Assembly (NCBI GenBank): GCA_009760855.2 | Contig: WPIO01000267.1 | Coordinates: 126,501-158,591, forward strand | DNA: 32,091 nt | DNA from: Cristatella mucedo | Lineage: Eukaryota; Bryozoa; Phylactolaemata; Cristatellidae | Reading direction: 5' to 3' | Shown here: piece by piece, positions 1 through 9,620 of the stretch | How the letters are laid out: every line of letters starts with the position of its first letter | Position numbering within the stretch: the stretch's first letter is position 1 | The notes under the pieces: generated by a model | What the model saw: only the letters and a program-made list of their open reading frames with translations | What the model was told of the DNA's origin: nothing | Databases searched by the model: none | Position numbers and translations under genes: made by a program

Positions 1-300
1 CCACACAGCTACACATACGCATCCCTTGGTGCATAGTGCAAGATCTCCACTCCTAGGTGTCTAGCTATAGCTCGTTATACCTAGCTAATAACCCAGCCCC
101 TCACGATCGCTAGCTATGTGGCAACATAGAGCTATCGCTAGCTGTGTAGCAACCGCTCTTAATCCCTGGCTGGATAGTCCTTGCACTCTATCCCTAGCTG
201 TGAAACGCCAGCCCTTGATCTATAGCTAAGGGGTCTCTTCGGTCAATCCTTAGCTGTTAATCACTCTCCCCAAGATTTCTCTTTCAATTAAGCTCTCTAT
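1..300. repeat. Degenerate TAGCT-rich repeat, no gene seen
   Basis: The stretch repeats TAGCTA/TAGCTGT-type words every 20 to 40 bases. One clear near-copy is CGCTAGCTATGTGGCAAC followed by CGCTAGCTGTGTAGCAAC. No open frame of note and no recognisable element is present. It is probably an eroded minisatellite at the edge of the CT-rich tract that follows. Confidence 0.45.
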
Positions 301-1049
301 CTTAGGTATGTCTCCATCACTCTTCCTTGGTCTCACTTTTTCCACAGATATCCTTATTTATTCCAGCTTTGTGTTTCTCACCAAAGTTCTCTCTCTCTCT
401 TTAGCTAAAATTCTGCCAAGCATTGTCTATATCTCACTCTCTCACTTTCTCCCCTTAGCTCACAGTCCCTCCTTATCTGTCTGTCTTCCTCCACCTCCCA
501 CTCTCTCTTAGCCTAGCTCTCTTGGTCTCTCTACCTCTTTCTCTCTCTTCCTAGATATCTTTTTCTTTCTCTCTAGCACTCTGTCTTTCACAACGTCTCT
601 CGCTCAGTAGCTCTCCCTTTCTCTACCGTTGGTTTTATATTCTTTGCCCTGTCTCTCCCTACTTATTCTCTTTTGCTCTCTCCCTTGCTACCTCTCTCTC
701 CCAAATCTCACTATCTGGCTCTCGAAGGATCTCTCCTGCTCTATTTCTTTCTCACGCTAGCTCTCCATCGCTTTCCTAGCTCTCTCTCTCTCTCTCGCTC
801 TCTCTTCCTCTTTCCCCCACTCTCTCTCACTCTCCCCTTTACCTTTGGCTCACTCTTTCTATCTCCTTGTGAATCATTAAAGCTCTCTCTCTCTCTCTTA
901 CTCATTCACTCTGTCTCTGTCTCTCTCTCTCTCTCTATCTTTGTCTCCCACTCTCCTTTTCTCTTCCCATGTCTTTCCCTAGCTCTAGCTCTCTCTATCT
1001 CATTTGCCCACGCTCTCTCCTCCCCACCGTGCCTTCTCACACTAATCTA

Positions 1050-1058
<9 letters not shown>

Positions 1059-1117
<59 letters not shown>
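1059..1117. repeat. (CT)n microsatellite
   Basis: An uninterrupted CT dinucleotide run of about 29 units inside the larger CT-rich tract. Confidence 0.97.
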
Positions 1118-1121
<4 letters not shown>

Positions 1122-1237
1122 CATTGCCCGTCTCTCTCCTTACTTCCACCTGTCTTTTCCTACTTCCACCTCTCTCCGTCTAGCTATTTGTTTCTTTTTC
1201 TCTAAATATCAAGTTCTATTCCTCGCTCTTGTCCGTG

Positions 1238-1271
<34 letters not shown>

Positions 1272-1559
1272 AGTTTTTTCTGTCTCTCTAGCTTTGCTTC
1301 TCTATTTAATTTTCTCCACCTCTCTTTTGAGCTCTCTTTTTCTCACCTCATGCCCCCCGTCTTTTTTGTCTCCATATCTGTCTATCTCTGAGTCCCTCTC
1401 CCTAGTTCTCGGTCTCTATCTCTCTAGCTTCCCCTCTCTCTCACTCCGGCTCTCCCCCGAGTTCCTCTCCCCTCCCAAGCTCTCTAACTCTCTCCGTAGC
1501 AATCCTTCACTCTACCTAGATCGCCCTCCCTGGAACTTTCTATCTTTCTGTGCCATCTG

Positions 1560-1560
<1 letters not shown>

Positions 1561-1616
<56 letters not shown>
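1561..1616. repeat. (CT)n microsatellite
   Basis: A pure CT dinucleotide run of 28 units, the second long perfect run of the tract. Confidence 0.97.
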
Positions 1617-1618
<2 letters not shown>

Positions 1619-1745
1619 CTCTCTCTCCCAGTGCTCTATCTCTCTCTACCTCTCTTGCTCTCTCCAAGTGCTCTCTCTCCCAGTGCTCTCTCTCTCTCTT
1701 TTGCTCCACCTCTATGTATTTCTCTTCCCCCACGTCTCTCTTGCC

Positions 1746-2245
1746 ATATCTATTGCGGTAAATTTTTGTGTACCTCATTGTTTCTAATCAAGAAGGTGCA
1801 GAAACTGGATACTGTGCTCAGGCACTTGACTATCCTCGAGTTCGCTTAGAGTCTCCTTCTGGAGCTGTTCCTTTCCTAGACCAATACCTTAAGTTTGTTG
1901 TACAGTTAATTGGGAGCGATTGATGTATCTTTCAAAGAGTTGGGCTCGTAGATCGGAATCAAACTAATGCTACCACTTGACTTCGTTGGTATGGCATCAT
2001 CTTCCATAAGTTTGTTGGAGGATAAGGTACTTGCCCCATCGACCTTATCTCGGCACACAACTAATGAGTGGGCCCTACTGATGAAGCGCCCTCCCAAGTT
2101 GCTTGGCAATAAAGTTATAAAATCGTTTTTTCACACGTAACACTTCACACTCCCAGCGAGAGAGCACTAACTGCTCGGCCGTGCATTAACTTCTTCCCTG
2201 CCCCTCTCCCCCTGGTCAACTCTGATGATTCACCAACCACAACTT
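1746..2245. other. Unassigned unique-looking sequence
   Basis: About 500 bases of mixed composition between the CT tract and a short tandem repeat. Only short open frames occur (67 codons at most, 1906-2109 minus), with no motif I recognise. I see no RNA gene or element ends. Confidence 0.3.
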
Positions 2246-2251
2246 TGAACC

Positions 2252-2410
2252 GGCCGACCCTGATGGTGAATCCACCATCTGGCCACCGGCTGGTCTATGC
2301 CACATCACAAGCTGACAACAGCAGTGCACTGGCCGACCCTCATGATGAATCCACCATCTGGCCACCAGCAGGTTACTGGCCTGTGTCCATGCCACATCAT
2401 AGGCTCATCA
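2252..2410. repeat. Tandem duplication, about 79 bp, two copies
   Basis: The block beginning GGCCGACCCTGATGGTGAAT at 2252 recurs at 2331 with a few changes (CATGATGAAT), followed in both by CCACCATCTGGCCACC. Both copies lead to CATGCCACATCA-like sequence. An ACAT microsatellite follows. Confidence 0.75.
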
Positions 2411-2427
2411 GAGGAGCCGGCATAGAA

Positions 2428-2523
2428 TACATACATACATACGTACATACGAACTAGACGCCCCCTTGACCTTAAGGGCACACGTCAGGAGCGAGCACAC
2501 AATACATACATACATACATAGGA
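2428..2523. repeat. Two (ACAT)n microsatellites
   Basis: ATACATACATACGTACATAC at 2428-2452 and a second CATA run at about 2500-2521 flank 50 bases of non-repetitive sequence. Each is followed by GAACTA, so the block looks like a local duplication of microsatellite plus flank. Confidence 0.8.
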
Positions 2524-2639
2524 ACTACAGGCATTACATCCATTGTGGGCAGGAAATGCTCGTCGACACACCCTTGTATGACACTGTTGATGCCACGAGT
2601 CATCTGCATCTGTAGAGCCTTCATCATAAGATACACGTC

Positions 2640-3870
2640 CTGCTGCTTTTTGTGTCTGGCTGAGAGGTTACGTGTTGTCTAACCGTATTATGCTGTTGGT
2701 TGTATGCCGGCAGTGCCGAGACAGCCACCTGTGCTGGCACCAGCCTCAAGGCTGCCGCCGTTTGTGGTGGCAGCGCTGCCACGGCCAGCTCTGCTCATGC
2801 CGACGATTGAGCAGACTGGGCACGAGCCCTCGCAGGCACAGGACCGAGCTTCGTAAACGAAGATGAGGCATCTACTCAGCATGCCGTACCTCAAATTCGG
2901 CAGTTTCGTGCTCCATGGTAGGAACTGCTCGAGAGTGCGAACGTTGACCTCTCTTACAGTCGTCAGCTGCCTCGGCTCGAAGATCAGTAACTCGACGTCT
3001 GCCCTGGTCAGCTTCGTCTGTCTGTCGATGTCGATGTGGCGATGCCAGTGTCGATGCCGCTCTTGATTCGCTCACTGTAGAACACACAGTCTACTTCCTT
3101 TAAGAGCTGCTGGTTATCAACGGTGGCCCATATCTCTGAGGCTCACTTTGGTCGACCAGCAATGCTGTGCAGCAGTCAGTATCAGTAGAGGCTTGTACAA
3201 CACAGCCACAGTTTGGTCCACTAGCCACGGTGCTTCGCATTGAGGTAGTGCAATGCCACTTTTTTCATTTCATCGACAAATAATTAGTAGCTCGAGTGCC
3301 TCCCAATTTTTTTTTCGGAGTAAACAGTTGTCCAGCCTTTGATTCAACCTTGTTTCGGCACTGTCCCAACAACGCCACACATTGGCAAGCATGGTATCAC
3401 TACTTATGCCCATTTCGTTGTGCCATTCCTTAATGTTTTGAATCTACAGTGATTGTCAACAAACTTAGTCTTGATGTCATGGACGATGCTCTTCTGGTCC
3501 TGCAGAAGTGTGCCGTCGTGCTGCAACGCATTTTTGCAAGTGTCGTTCATTCAGTACATACTACTCTGCAGTAATTGCTGCTCAGGGGAAGACGTGGGAA
3601 GACTCGCAGGTCTTTCGGCTCAAGGTATCAACTCGTTTCGCCGTCGGCCAGCCTAGTAATCTGGTCATCACGGATCTCCTGCCAAGATAGCAACAGTGCT
3701 TGAGCAGCAGCTCTGAGTTCAATATCGTCCTTCTACTTCGTGGCTTCAACGTTAAGCGAGTGACGTCTGCATAAGCCAAATGCCAGCCTTGGCATGCAAG
3801 TATGTCCTCAGTATGATCAGCAGATACAGTTCTTGCCCGTCGAGTTAAGAACGAGTTCATTAGGTTTGGC
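2640..3870 (-). repeat. Interspersed family R1, copy A
   Basis: Read on the minus strand, this segment aligns block by block with 11455-12870 and partly with 20045-21230. Matching blocks include a stretch around 3800-3860 (CGTCGAGTTAAGAACGAG), one at 3480-3690 (CAGAAGTGTGCC), one at 3190-3370 (GGTTGAATCAAAGGCTGGAC in minus sense) and one at 2660-3010 (GGTAGGAACTGCTCGAG on plus). Similarity is old, roughly three quarters identical by eye with many indels. Short conserved peptide stretches suggest the ancestor was coding, but this copy has stops and frameshifts throughout. I recognise neither the family nor its ends. The minus-strand open stretch at about 2530-2665 may extend it. Confidence 0.6.
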
Positions 3871-3879
3871 AGTGGTTCA

Positions 3880-4394
3880 CAGGTGTGGAACTCGTAGTTT
3901 TCGGTTTTTAATCACCTATACTGTGACGTTAACCGTGTATTTGCCGACGTGTGGGCGTGTTACCTCCGATCCAGAATTCGAATACAGGGGTCATCGTCCA
4001 TTAGGAGCATTGATTTCTTATAGAAAAGCAAGCAAAAGTCAAAAGTGTCATTTACTTGATTTGATTTGTAAACGGCTTGAACGGGATGGAACGACGAGTC
4101 ATCTTGGTAAGGGAAACATAAATGTGAATTTATGCAGCACTTTTGTTTTCTGAAAGATACACGATAAAGGTGCTTTTAGGAAGCGCTTCACACAAACTGA
4201 TTTCTTGTAAAGCATAAGCCATTAGTGATTAAAATTCAGTAGTGGTCTCTGAATTGCTTGTGGAGCTGCAGTAAATAGGGTGACTGTCGAAAGAACCTGC
4301 ACCTGTTAAAGCAGGTTGAACTATCGCTGTTACCTCTCTTCTAGATAGAAACGTCAGATACTGGCAAGAACTTACTTGACAACGGTTACATCTG
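3880..4394. other. Unassigned spacer between R1 and R2 copies
   Basis: AT-richer sequence with no convincing gene. A 16-base word, GTAAGGGAAACATAAA at 4108, recurs exactly at 11498, which hints at another fragment of the R1 family in an inconsistent orientation. The 119-codon frame at 3794-4153 overlaps R1 and shows no domain. Confidence 0.3.
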
Positions 4395-4680
4395 TTGCAT
4401 ATGCTGATGCTACATCAGTCGTGCATTTGTAGCTGCATCCCCACGATTCGTCACATTTCTAGTCCAGCTGCAGCATATGCGGGTGCTCATGCAATCGAGC
4501 CAGCTGTGGTATTTGTTGAGCCTATCCTTCCTTTTCTCACCACGGTGGACCTAATGCCGGCTGCTGGAACACTGCTGCAGCTCGGTAGGTTCTTTATAGG
4601 CAGTCCAAAAGTGCTGGGCCGTGGTCTGGTTGTGTACCCCCTTTGTTCTGCCTTCTTTGACTGGAAACTGATTTGCTAAG
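4395..4680 (+). repeat. Interspersed family R2, alanine-rich segment
   Basis: The 94-codon open frame reads Ala-rich, then AVVFVEPILPFLTTVDLM. The same peptide pattern occurs on the minus strand near 11100-10960 (AVVFVDPIFLVLTTV) and on the plus strand near 31370 (FEPIYLFLPTVAML). Conservation of the frame in three separate copies suggests an originally coding repeat. No membrane or enzyme family is recognised. Confidence 0.5.
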
Positions 4681-4799
4681 CAGAAACTTACCTACCTCGA
4701 TTCAGCATTTTCGTTTCTTGGCTAGATTTTGGCCATCATAATAACGCCGACAAAAAAATTTCAGAGCCCACTTTTCCTTATGTTTTAAATCCGAGATTG

Positions 4800-5870
4800 T
4801 AGTCATTATTAGGTGGCCTCGTGATCGTGGATCACTGTTATGATGTCATGCCACAAGCGACTGTCGTGCTGCAATGCTCTGTTTCAAGTTATGCCACCTT
4901 TGCAACGACTCTTGTCCTGCATCTGCTGCTACCATTGCGGTTGCCTTAGTTTGCAGAGCCTACATTTGTTCTATTACCTGCAAATAGTGAGGATGGGATC
5001 AGTGCAATGTAGGCACCTAGACATTGGGAAGGCGACAGAAACTATTGTCAGGTCGGCTAAAAAATGGACATACCGATGGCTGTATCGCCGGTCTGAGCAC
5101 TTTTTCTGTTTCGCAGGTTACCGGAAAGTTTTTGTAGCCCACACAGTTGAAATGCAGGCTTCTAGCGTTATCTAGGGAAGACTACAATTGTGGGTGCGAC
5201 GTTGACTGCTCAGCTGCACAACAGGCAAAGTGTGGTTGTGAGCTTCTTCCTGTGGCAGCTCGTTAGCACCAGGTAGACGGTCAGTATGAAGGGTTTCCCC
5301 TATGTCCCACTCTAGCCTAGAAATGGTACGACGAAGTAAGAGTGTACTTCCTGGTCACAGCAAAACCGCAACAACTATAACTCTTGTTCACACCAGAAAA
5401 TTACACCATTTTTCTCTCGACGATCAGGCAGCGATTGTGCAAATGCGAGTGTTTCCGAAACTCTGACGGTCAACGATTGACTCGCTCTCAGGATAGAGTA
5501 CTTCTAGGCAACTCTCTGCTGCTGCCAAAATGATGGCCACTGCTATCGCTCATGAACTCTAAACAGTGGGCCGTGGCTTCAATGCGTTCCTGCCAGGATC
5601 GGTCGTGTGACGACGATCACTCTGCTATGCAGGCATCTTCTGGTATGTGGCTGGCTCAGAGGCTGCAGTCGCTCAGCCTGATGTGGATGCTGCTGCATGT
5701 GCATGTGCAAGTGCTGCTGCATGTGCTGCTTTACTTTCTCGGTCTGTTATTGATGCTGCTCATTCAACAGCGACTGCTGCTGCAATTTTGAACAACTCGT
5801 TTTATTCCTCACTGTTGTGTCAATACAGCCGGATGCTTTTGTACAGCCGCAGTTCGTTCAGTTAGCCTAG
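4800..5870 (+). repeat. Interspersed family R2, uninterrupted copy
   Basis: This segment aligns over its length with the minus strand of 27742-26925 continued by 23131-22545, that is, with the sequence on both sides of the young LTR element. Shared landmarks are GGTGGCCTCGTGATCGTGGA near 4811, ACGAGCT next to CCAGGTAGAC near 5255, CGACGATCAGGCAGCGA near 5420, and TTCCTCAC...GTGTCAATAC near 5807. The 3' part is CTG/GCT-rich and translates as Ala-rich in one frame. Stops interrupt every frame. It is the empty-site paralogue for the LTR insertion. Confidence 0.7.
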
Positions 5871-6290
5871 CAGTACAGTAGTGCTGGGCCAGGTGCTGCC
5901 TGAGCGTACCCATCTTCTCAGCAACTCTCCTGCCGGGATACTGTAAATTTGCTACGCTGAAAGTTCCCTGCCTCCGTTCAGTGTTGTTCTTTTACGGCCT
6001 GCGTTTGACAAGGGTGATTTTAATTAGCTTGCCTATTAAAGTGCATCGTTTTATGTATCTTGTGATTCTGGGATGTTAGAAGCCATTACTTGGCCCCTCC
6101 CGTAATAAAGGATACTTATTGTTTTTTAGCAGCAGTCTGCTGTTATGCTGCAATTTCTCTTGCACGTGGTGGTGCATTTGGCGACGAGTCTTCTGCTGCA
6201 TAAAAGTGTTGCCGAATTCAAGGGGGCAGAGGCTAACTCCCACTATGGCTCGCTACTCTCTATGTCTGTTCTAGGTCGTTACGAGGACCC
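5871..6290. other. Unassigned sequence
   Basis: Mixed-composition sequence with no open frame worth calling. It ends near a candidate terminus of the gypsy element, where the minus strand carries AATAAA near 6335 and GGGTCCTCGTAACGACC near 6275. Confidence 0.25.
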
Positions 6291-6489
6291 TCTGGTAACA
6301 GTGGTTCAAGCGTGATCGATCGGGTACACAACACTTTATTTAATACACATGCATGCACTGTACAAAGAAGGGCACTAAACAAGCCTACAGAGGAAAGTCC
6401 AGTACAAGGTAAACTACAGGGGCGCAGGATGACGCTGCAAGCTCGAACAAACGTGCTAGTGCTCATTCGGCTTCCACAGTCGCACCGGC
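6270..6489 (-). other. Possible 3' non-coding end of the gypsy element
   Basis: On the minus strand this follows the stop that closes the Pol tail frame near 6490. It contains AATAAA within TATTAAATAAAGTG at about 6330-6345, a candidate polyadenylation signal. In a gypsy element this position would hold the 3' LTR, but there is no second copy in the window to confirm LTR boundaries. The assignment rests only on position and signal. Confidence 0.3.
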
Positions 6490-7053
6490 TCAGGACTCCG
6501 TCTCACCAGTACAAGCGTATGCCGTCCAAGACACGGCTAGCTGAGTACTCTGTAGTAGACGGAGCGGACGTCCAACACCGTCGAGAGCTTCCACCGAAAG
6601 AGAGCGAGCACGTTCACACCCAGTTCCGGTCCTTGGAACTCTGGGAGCTGGTCCAACTCGGAGCGTTAGTTCTTCGTCGAGTTGAGGTGTCGCCGTTGGT
6701 TTGACCGGTTCCAATTCAGCATGTTCTGCAGTGGCTGGTGGCTGATCTACATTAATTTCCCCTCCGTCTGCCTCATCATAAGTGCTTGGCTTGGGAAGCT
6801 CGTCCTCCAGGTCAGCATGCCGCAGTCATGTGGCCCTGAGCCAAGCTGATTTGCAGCGGTTGATATGTACTGTGCTAGGTGTGCCAGCAGTGTCGTGTTC
6901 GTCCACAACGAGAACGTTCGTGTCAGTACGGTCAACATTAACTAGGGGACATCGTCACAGGTGTTGCAACTTTGGTGAAAGACCCCCTCCGGGGCCTGGG
7001 TGTATAAACATAGACGTAGTAACCGACCTTCAACGTGGGTTCTGTGGCATTAC
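6490..7053 (-). pseudogene. Ty3/gypsy Pol: integrase C-terminal part and tail (broken)
   Basis: From 7052 downward on the minus strand the sequence reads NATEPTLKVG, then YVYVYTPRPRRG. A frameshift follows, then VNVDRTDTNVLVVDEH and STVHINRCK. This is the arrangement of the integrase C-terminal region of Ty3/gypsy elements, with an SH3-like/GPY-F-type fold and a V-H-x-N/D-R-x-K ending. An acidic and proline-rich tail continues in frame (EINVDQPPATAEHAELEPVK) and runs open to about 6490. The piece is separated from the rest of pol at 8726 only by the solo LTR 7054-8725, and the two sides meet where such proteins normally run from the KQKYD-type motif into this domain. Frameshifts and an in-frame stop make it non-functional. 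Confidence 0.8.
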
Positions 7054-7481
7054 TGTAGCGCCCTGCTGGCTTTGGCTGAATTTTAGCGCGAACAAGAGCT
7101 GTTCGGCGCCGGGCTAGAGCCCCTTTGTCCTGGAGCAGTGAGCCAGAGAGGAGCGTCAGTGCGGTTGCAGTGAGCAGAGAGGAGCGTCAGTGCGGTTAGA
7201 GAGGAAGCGCTTAAGAGCAAGTCAGGAAGCTCCCTGACCAGCGGTGGCGAGTCGGCCTTTAGAATTGGTCCGATATCCGCGGGAGCGGCTGATCGATGTT
7301 GGCTGGCCTGTGAACCTTCGCCATCACTCTGTCCAAAAAGAATCGTCTGGAACCCATTCGCCATTCAAGCTGGACAGAGGGGACATTCCAGTGGCCTAGT
7401 GCCGGTATTAATTCCTCACCGTAATGGGCCATGGTGTCGGGCCCAATACCACTAAGCTCTTGCCCCATTGTCTCAGCCAAG

Positions 7482-7505
7482 TATTTAAGAGTCGAGCGAC
7501 GCTCG
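7482..7505 (+). promoter_or_regulatory. LTR core promoter: TATA box and adjacent palindrome
   Basis: TATTTAAG (7482-7489) is followed by the 13-base palindrome CGAGCGACGCTCG (7493-7505). The same pair is present in the LTRs at 25584 and 29988, with TATTTAAG and CGAGCGTCGCTCG on the minus strand. Transcription would be expected to start about 25-30 bases below the TATA box, just past the palindrome. Function is inferred from position. Confidence 0.55.
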
Positions 7506-7835
7506 CTCTGGGTCTTTTGCCTCGTGTCTTTTGTCTTTGGTCCGGCTCTGCGCCTCGACGCCGCCGGGCACTTGTTTCTCTAAAAGCGAGGGAGGAGGGC
7601 GGGCTGTCCGCCCACGATGGACGGAACAGGACGAGAAAGCGCTAGGAGGATTCGGTGGAACTCCACCGAACACGGTCGTATCGCGCCCGAGCTGGCATTT
7701 TGTGTTCTTTCGTGTTTTGTGTGTTCGCGCTAGCACGTGGTCTCGGCATAGGGTTTTGCCGGTGCGAGCTAGGCGTAGTTGGCGTCTGTGGAGCCCTAGT
7801 TCTCCGGGTAGGGAATGGGCTCCGGTTCGCGCTTC

Positions 7836-8465
7836 AGTGTGGAGAAGTATTTTCTCCACAGGAGTGCTTGAGTTGGCGTGTGTGGAGTACTCCTGCCACA
7901 CTGGTGGAAACCGAGTTCTAGTTCCCGGTCAGGGTTTAGACTCTGGTTCAGGCTCCGTCTATTTGGGTCGTTTCCCATTATACTCGTAAGCAGCCCCAGT
8001 GTGGAGAAGTATTCCCTCCGCATGAGTGCTCGAGGTGGCGTGTGTGAAGTATTCCTGCCACACTGTTGGAAACCGAGTTCTAGTTCACCGGTCAGGGTTT
8101 AGACTCTGGTTCGGGCTCTGTCTATTTGGGTCGTTTCCCATTATACACGTAAGCAGCCCCAGTGTGAAGAAGTATTTCCTCCGCAAGAGTGCTTGAGTTG
8201 GCGTGTGTGGAGTATTCCGGTCGCACTGGTGGAAACCGAGTTCCAGTTCACCGGTCAGGGTTTAGACTCCGGTATGCGCTTCAGTGCAGAGGAGCATTCC
8301 CTCCGCAAGAGTGTTTACGTTGGCGTGTTTGGGGCATTCCCTCGGCACAGGTGGGAACGGATTCCTAGTTCACCGGTTAGGGTTTAGGGTCCGGGTCGCG
8401 CTTAGTGTGGATGAGTATTCCCTCCGCAAGAGTGTTAGTGCAGTTGAGAACATGCGAGGAGTGTG
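7836..8465 (+). repeat. Tandem repeat array inside the LTR (5 units)
   Basis: Units begin AGTGTGGAGAAGTAT or close variants at 7836, 7998, 8161, 8283 and 8404, giving spacings of 162, 163, 122 and 121 bp. The longer units carry an extra segment of about 40 bp (CTATTTGGGTCGTTTCCC). Other LTRs in the window have three units (23136 and 25584 copies) or two (29988 copy). Each unit holds a GTTTAGACTC or GGGTTTAGGG-type word. Confidence 0.85.
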
Positions 8466-8509
8466 GAGATAAAGCTGAACTAGACGCGCAGCCACTTTGT
8501 GCGCTTGCG

Positions 8510-8515
8510 AATAAA
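8510..8515 (+). terminator. LTR polyadenylation signal AATAAA
   Basis: AATAAA occurs in GCGAATAAAGTTCAG, conserved as TTTATT at 23352-23357 in the minus-strand LTR. It would mark the end of the R region of the element's transcript. Confidence 0.6.
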
Positions 8516-8725
8516 GTTCAGTAAAATCCCCAATCTGTGTGTCTCGCTTTCCAATACGGACTCACGACCCCCTTTAGTAACGGTAAGCAGTTCAGCGCCA
8601 GAAACGCTCGTTTCGTGGCGGCCAGCTTATTGCGCATAGGCACGAACCGAACGGCATTAGGCGATAGGCTACACCGCTAGGTAAGCGGCAGGTCAAGCTT
8701 ACCTCGCCGAGCCTTCGGCGTTACA

Positions 8726-9620
8726 GCACAGTCGTACTTTTGCTTTTGCTTGGCCTATGCAGCCTGAATGTTCTGCCTTGCTACGTCCCAAGCTTCGAAA
8801 GCTTCTCATGCATGGCCTGCACATAGTCGTCCCTGGCTTCACACGGCTCGTCCACAGGCAACACTAGGTCTTTTGGCAAACGAGCCTCTCGCTCGAGGCT
8901 CATGAAAAATGGGCTGCAGCGAGTTGACTCGTGAAAGCAAGTTCGATAAGCAAACAGCTCGTACGGTATAAACGAGTCCCAATCACGCTGGTTGCTACTG
9001 GCAAACACGGAAAGCATCTCTACAAAGCGTGTCATTAAAGGGCTTTACTAGCCCATCAGTCGGCGGGTGATACGGCGATGTGTGCAATTGGTCGATAGAC
9101 ATCATCCGACACACCCGCTTTGAGCATTCGAGGCATAAAGTTGGCCCCACGGTCAGAGAGGACCTGATCGCGAACACCGTGCCGGCAGACCATCTCTTCC
9201 AAGAAGACTTTTGGCAAAGGTCAGTGCTGTCTGGTCCAGAATCGCTCTAGCCTCGGGCCACTTGGTAAAGCAGTCGGTCAATACTTGTATGTACCGGTTC
9301 CTTGACGATGTTAGTATCAGCTTCATTATTTCCATGGCAACTTGTTGCCAAGGTCGTTCCACAAGGATGCTGTACAGAGGCACTTTTGCCCATTGCCAAG
9401 GCCGCTCTTTGAAATGGCTTGCAATGTCTTCTGCCATGCTTGGCCAGAAAAATCGCTCCTGCACGCGGCTCAGGGTTTCCTGGGTTCCCAAATGTGCTCC
9501 GAATAGACCGTCGTGGTACTCCTGCTTAACATGTAGTCGCAGGGCAGCAGGTACCACCAGCTGCTTACGGTGCCTTCCGTCGATGGCCTGATTGAGACAC
9601 TCATCCGGGAGCAGAACGAA
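8726..9620 (-). pseudogene. Ty3/gypsy Pol: integrase zinc-binding and core domain (broken)
   Basis: The minus strand reads HDGLFGAHLG (the His pair of the HHCC zinc-binding domain), VQERFFWPSM, then ERPWQQVAMEIM, VLTDCFTKWPEA, LSDRGANFM and TSPYHPPTDGLVKPFN. This is the order of a Ty3/gypsy integrase. Several defects are visible. The Cys pair expected after HFK is missing, with HFK running directly into ERPWQWAKVPL. The first catalytic Asp is Glu (codon 9330-9332) and the catalytic Glu is Lys (GLVKPFN, near 9044); only the middle Asp (near 9153) remains. Frameshifts lie near 9130 and 9020, and a stop lies just before AKQKQKYD near 8755. The LTR 7054-8725 interrupts the gene immediately after this point. 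Confidence 0.9.

Larger units (their letters stand above)
307..1745. repeat. CT-rich simple-sequence tract (1.4 kb)
   Basis: The plus strand is almost entirely pyrimidine, with CTCTCT runs broken by short words such as TAGCTCTC and CCCAGTGCTCTC. Long pure CT runs lie at about 1059-1117 and 1561-1616. Open frames here, such as the 362-codon one at 673-1761, read as Ser-Leu repeats and their antisense reads as Arg-Glu; they reflect composition, not genes. It resembles the reverse complement of the GA tract at 16460-18775 and shares its spacer word AGTGCT. Confidence 0.95.
7054..8725 (+). mobile_element. Solo LTR (plus orientation) nested in gypsy pol
   Basis: It starts TGTAGCGCCCTGCTGG and ends TCGGCGTTACA, matching in reverse the LTRs at 23136, 25584 and 29988. 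No primer-binding site follows at 8726 and no internal region is attached, so it is a solo LTR left by recombination between two LTRs. A TATA-like TATTTAAG lies at 7482-7489 and AATAAA at 8510-8515, which sets the transcription sense to plus. At 1672 bp it is about 330 bp longer than the other LTRs because of an expanded internal tandem repeat (7836-8465). Flanking tetranucleotides are TTAC and GCAC, so no intact target duplication remains; the insertion is old. Confidence 0.85.

Noticed and set aside
673-1761. 362-codon Leu/Ser-rich open frame
   Set aside because: It is a translation of CT dinucleotide repeats; open frames appear in several phases and on the other strand (Arg-Glu), as expected from composition.
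5640-5790. Trinucleotide (GCT) expansion as a host polyalanine gene
   Set aside because: The run is imperfect, interrupted by stops in nearby frames, and belongs to repeat family R2, with paralogues at 22620-22760.
7531-7989. 152-codon frame in the plus-strand LTR
   Set aside because: It runs across the U3/R promoter region and tandem repeats of a solo LTR and is not conserved in the other copies.
8726-8760. Primer-binding site after the plus-strand LTR
   Set aside because: The sequence GCACAGTCGTACTTTTGC bears no resemblance to the TGGCGCCC site of the paired-LTR element; it is integrase coding sequence read in antisense.
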